A DNA stretch of 8,387 nucleotides from Leptolyngbya sp. SIO4C1 (GTDB lineage Bacteria; Cyanobacteriota; Cyanobacteriia; Phormidesmidales; Phormidesmidaceae): contig JAAHIA010000216.1 of assembly GCA_010671975.1 (NCBI GenBank), positions 1 through 8,387 on the forward strand. Reading direction: 5' to 3'. The position numbers and the translations under genes were made by a program. Positions within the stretch are counted from its first letter, which is position 1. The number at the start of each line of letters is the position of its first letter. Below, piece after piece: positions 6,284 to 8,387 of this stretch. Under the pieces are notes generated by a model. It was not told the origin of the DNA, ran no database searches, and worked only from the letters and a program-made list of their open reading frames with translations.

Positions 6284-6886
6284 CTAGCTGGCCAAATACA
6301 GGCCGCTCTCGGTGCAGATACCCTGCAGCGGTCGATCCCACGGATCGCGCGGCACCTGCGGCAGGCGCGCATATTCAAACACAATGCCAACGGTGGGCTT
6401 GTTGGCCCAGGCCGGCTCAGCCAGCATGCGATCATAGAAGCCGCCACCGTAGCCCAGCCGATAGCCTTTGACATCGCAGGCAACTGCCGGCAGCAAAATC
6501 AGCTCAACTCGGTGCGGGTCAATTAGAGGCGATTGGGGATGCGGCTCAATGATGCCGTAGGTGCCAATTTCAAGCGGCCAGTCGCAGCTGGGATACCAGC
6601 GATGCCAAATTAGCTGCTTTCCCTCACAGCGGGGCAGCCCCCAAGAGCGCTGCTGGCCAAGCAGCAGTTCTAAGCTAGGCTCTTTGCGAAAGCTGCAGTA
6701 GGCCAGGACGGTCTTAGCCGTTTGAAAGGTAGGCCACTGGGCTAAATGATGACAGATGCGATCGCTCTTTTCTTCCCAGAGGCGCAGCGGCATTGACTGT
6801 CGCGCCTTTAGCAGCGAGCGCCGCAGCGCCGCTTTTTTTTGTTTGGTAGAGTCTGCCGGGTGATCTTGCGAAGAGGCCGATTGCAT
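6284..6886 (-). CDS. 5-formyltetrahydrofolate cyclo-ligase (5,10-methenyl-THF synthetase)
   Basis: This 200-residue cytoplasmic enzyme converts 5-formyl-THF and ATP to 5,10-methenyl-THF, ADP and phosphate, returning the folinic acid made as a by-product of one-carbon metabolism. The diagnostic signature GYRLGYGGGFYDR lies at 141-153. Also visible are the basic N-terminal helix KKAALRRSLLKAR (17-29), YCSFRKEP (63-70), the ILLPAVACD strand before the signature, VGIVFEYARL (166-175) and the C-terminal DRPLQGICTE. I chose the ATG at 6886 because it gives the usual family length of about 200 residues and starts 20 bp after the upstream stop; an in-frame codon at 7003 would add 39 unrelated residues overlapping the upstream gene. 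Spacing suggests co-transcription with the membrane-protein gene upstream. An A8 run on the coding strand (about 6833-6840) encodes part of K-Q-K-K-A and is a possible slippage site. Confidence 0.92.
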   Translation of the reverse strand: MQSASSQDHPADSTKQKKAALRRSLLKARQSMPLRLWEEKSDRICHHLAQWPTFQTAKTVLAYCSFRKEPSLELLLGQQRSWGLPRCEGKQLIWHRWYPSCDWPLEIGTYGIIEPHPQSPLIDPHRVELILLPAVACDVKGYRLGYGGGFYDRMLAEPAWANKPTVGIVFEYARLPQVPRDPWDRPLQGICTESGLYLAS

Positions 6887-6906
6887 TGAGGGTGAAAACT
6901 CAGAAG

Positions 6907-8337
6907 TTAGAAATAGAGCAGTAGATTCAACCCCGGGATAGTGCGGGAAAGGGTCCAGAGCAATAAGGCGATATATAGCACACCCAGTGCCCACTGGTAC
7001 CACACTAGCGCTGTAATCAGCCCCGGTACGGCCTGGTCGCGTAGCCGCGTGTCGTTAAAGCCAAAGCGAAACCAGTTATTCAAACTAAAGTCGTAATAGT
7101 TGAGCCAGTTCCAGCGGCGCTCAAGCGGCAGGTAGGTGTAGCGATCGCGAAAGAAGGGAAATTCTGGAATCACCGGCAGTCGGGCAATCAGCAGCCGAAT
7201 CTGACGAAAGCTACCGTCCTGGACAAAGTAGCTCACCTCCATCAGGTCGTGGTAGCGGCCGCGCTCATAGAGCAGGGCAATCAGCACTGCCGGCGTGGGC
7301 AGGGCAATCAGGCCGAGGCACAGCAGCGTCAGGCCCGGCCGGTCAGCGCTGCGATAGAGGCTGCTGAGTCCAGCGAGCATCAGTCCAGCAAAGCTGGCCA
7401 GCATCCAGCAGCTTTCAGCTAGCGGCGGCACAATCGGCGTGGGGCGGCGACGGCGGTAGCGGTCAATCAGCCAAAACATCAGGCCGTAGAGCGCGATTGC
7501 CACTAGCCCTACCCCAAAAGTCAGGCCCACGCTGGTCCCATAGCGGCTCAGCAGCAGCAGCAGGCTCAGACCCAGCCAGCGAAAAACTAGCCCGACGCGC
7601 TGCAGCGGCAGGCGCGAAGCGCCCATAAAGATGCGATCGCGAATTTTGATATAAGTTGCTAGGTCAACGGCATCGAGCTCAAGCAGGTCTGCCGGACTGC
7701 TGAAGGTATGCTGCTGCCGGTAGCGCTCAATCGTTGCAATTTGCAGCGGGCTGAGCTCCAGCTGGGCCAGCGCCGCTGCGGCCGCTGTATTCAGATTAAG
7801 CCCAACAATCTGCCGCTCCAATCGACGCAGCCGCAGGCGTTCGGCCGTGTATTCTACCTGATTGGCATCGGCAATCTGCTCAGTCTGGCGAAAGTTGCGC
7901 ACTAGGCCCCTTAGCACGGTTTCATTGCCGGTCAGCGTCGGTACTCGAAAAAACTGTCCAATCTGACCGGGCGTGCCTAGAATCTGAGCCGCTTCCGGGT
8001 TGAACTCTAGGTCGGCCGCATTGAGATAGGCTCCCTTGGCAAAGCGCACATCGCCGAAGTCTGCCTGAGCATGAATCGCGACGCCCCTGAGATTGACCGG
8101 CTGATCGAACTGCGCTTGGCGAAAGCTCACCGGCGCATCAAACTGGGCTTCATTGAGAAACAGCGACTGAGCAAAGGCGGCTTTAGCAAACGTGACCGGC
8201 TGTAAGAACTGGGTGCGCGCAAAATCAGCGCTGTTTTGCCAGTCGCTGCGGCTGAAGTCAGCATCGCCCACAAACTGAGCCTGGTTGAAATATCTGCCAT
8301 TGATAGGTAATATCTGTTGCATTAATGGTCTGAGCAA
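6907..8337 (-). CDS. Pentapeptide-repeat / helix-hairpin-helix membrane protein, probably 5'-truncated
   Basis: The frame runs 476 codons from a TTG at 8337; the first ATG is at 8322. Residues about 16-112 form F-centred pentapeptide-like repeats (FNQAQF, ADFSRSDW, ADFARTQF, ADFGDVRF, AYLNAADL). Residues 180-237 look like a helix-hairpin-helix unit (NLNTAAAAALAQLELSPLQI..., YRQQHTFSSPADLLELDAVD, YIKIRDRI), like ComEA-type DNA-binding or structural HhH repeats. Hydrophobic segments follow at about 248-264, 270-291, 309-327, 335-357 and 437-461, so the protein is a multi-spanning membrane protein with a soluble N-terminal half. The N-terminus enters almost directly into the repeats with no signal sequence, and an in-frame stop lies two codons before the TTG. 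The DNA just upstream reads as part of an unrelated gene in another frame, so the true 5' end is probably missing. Function is unknown. Confidence 0.7.
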   Translation of the reverse strand: MLRPLMQQILPINGRYFNQAQFVGDADFSRSDWQNSADFARTQFLQPVTFAKAAFAQSLFLNEAQFDAPVSFRQAQFDQPVNLRGVAIHAQADFGDVRFAKGAYLNAADLEFNPEAAQILGTPGQIGQFFRVPTLTGNETVLRGLVRNFRQTEQIADANQVEYTAERLRLRRLERQIVGLNLNTAAAAALAQLELSPLQIATIERYRQQHTFSSPADLLELDAVDLATYIKIRDRIFMGASRLPLQRVGLVFRWLGLSLLLLLSRYGTSVGLTFGVGLVAIALYGLMFWLIDRYRRRRPTPIVPPLAESCWMLASFAGLMLAGLSSLYRSADRPGLTLLCLGLIALPTPAVLIALLYERGRYHDLMEVSYFVQDGSFRQIRLLIARLPVIPEFPFFRDRYTYLPLERRWNWLNYYDFSLNNWFRFGFNDTRLRDQAVPGLITALVWYQWALGVLYIALLLWTLSRTIPGLNLLLYF

Positions 8338-8387
8338 TTTTCAGAGCCTCCTCTGTTAAAGTTTGAGCTTCAGACCATTGCTGAGAG
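8258..8387 (-). pseudogene. Fragment of a TPR/CHAT-type protein running in from the right edge
   Basis: In a frame different from the pentapeptide gene, the minus strand from 8386 reads SQQWSEAQTLTEEALKIAQT then INATDITYQWQ. This closely resembles the helical repeats preceding the caspase-like domain in cyanobacterial TPR-CHAT proteins, where EALxIAQxINAxDIxYxWQWQLGR-like stretches are common. Similarity stops after the codon at 8294; the following codons (IFQPGSVCGRC, stop at 8258) look like non-coding read-through over the pentapeptide gene. The matching part is AT-richer (about 41% GC by hand count over 93 bases) than the gene body beyond. This points to an interior gene fragment joined to another gene's interior, by natural deletion or by an assembly error near a contig end. 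The family call rests on a short stretch. Confidence 0.5.
8347..8352 (-). promoter_or_regulatory. AGGAGG element 9 nt before the TTG at 8337
   Basis: The minus strand has a perfect AGGAGG nine bases before TTG 8337, which would support initiation there. The same bases encode E-E-A in the neighbouring TPR-like frame, so the match may be fortuitous. Confidence 0.3.

Larger units (their letters stand above)
1429..7640. repeat. Eight scattered HIP1 sites (GCGATCGC)
   Basis: Perfect GCGATCGC octamers begin at 1429, 1666, 2229, 3966, 4568, 6758, 7141 and 7633. HIP1 is a highly over-represented palindrome of many cyanobacterial genomes. About one per kilobase is far above chance and is the main evidence for the host group. 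None falls in the first 1.4 kb or in the last 0.7 kb. Confidence 0.9.

Noticed and set aside
6833..6840. A8 run on the coding strand of the cyclo-ligase as programmed slippage
   Set aside because: The frame is intact through the signature motif, and no alternative-frame product of interest follows.
6887..7003. Longer start for the cyclo-ligase
   Set aside because: It overlaps the upstream gene and adds residues unlike the family; the ATG at 6886 gives the normal length.

Overview
The window looks like chromosomal DNA from a cyanobacterium. Eight copies of the cyanobacterial HIP1 palindrome GCGATCGC are present, base composition is moderately GC-rich, Shine-Dalgarno sequences are mostly absent, and several protein families are common in filamentous cyanobacteria. 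I cannot name the genus.

Layout, left to right. Bases 1-519 are a regulatory stretch. It holds four TTACA boxes, a 64-bp array of four degenerate 16-bp repeats, and a good sigma70-type promoter with a three-part GTAA/TTAC symmetry around its -10 element. It drives one plus-strand gene (520-999) for a DUF2294/MpsC-family protein. Everything to the right is on the minus strand. Read in the direction of transcription these are: a pentapeptide-repeat/helix-hairpin-helix/multi-TM membrane protein (8337-6907); 5-formyltetrahydrofolate cyclo-ligase (6886-6284); a doubtful 34-codon ORF; an ExoV-like polysaccharide pyruvyl transferase family protein (6117-5242); a 969-aa inverse autotransporter with a beta-helix passenger (5047-2138); and a TIGR03032/DUF4915-family protein (2159-1107) whose start lies inside the 3' end of the autotransporter gene.

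The likely theme of the central part is the cell surface. A pyruvyl-transferase-like enzyme (polysaccharide decoration) lies next to an intimin/invasin-type outer-membrane barrel that probably displays a beta-solenoid of about 16 coils. That gene overlaps, by 22 bp, a gene of unknown function with beta-propeller-like character. The folate enzyme looks like housekeeping. Its 20-bp spacing from the membrane-protein gene suggests co-transcription.

The points most worth a second look are: (i) the right edge, where an AT-richer fragment of a TPR/CHAT-type reading frame abuts, out of frame, an apparently 5'-truncated pentapeptide-repeat gene; (ii) the replacement of the usual histidine by glutamine in the E-A-x-H-G-A motif of the pyruvyl transferase; (iii) the inverse-autotransporter/TIGR03032 coupled pair; and (iv) the layered repeats upstream of the DUF2294 gene. 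I saw no CRISPR array, tRNA, rRNA, insertion sequence or phage gene.
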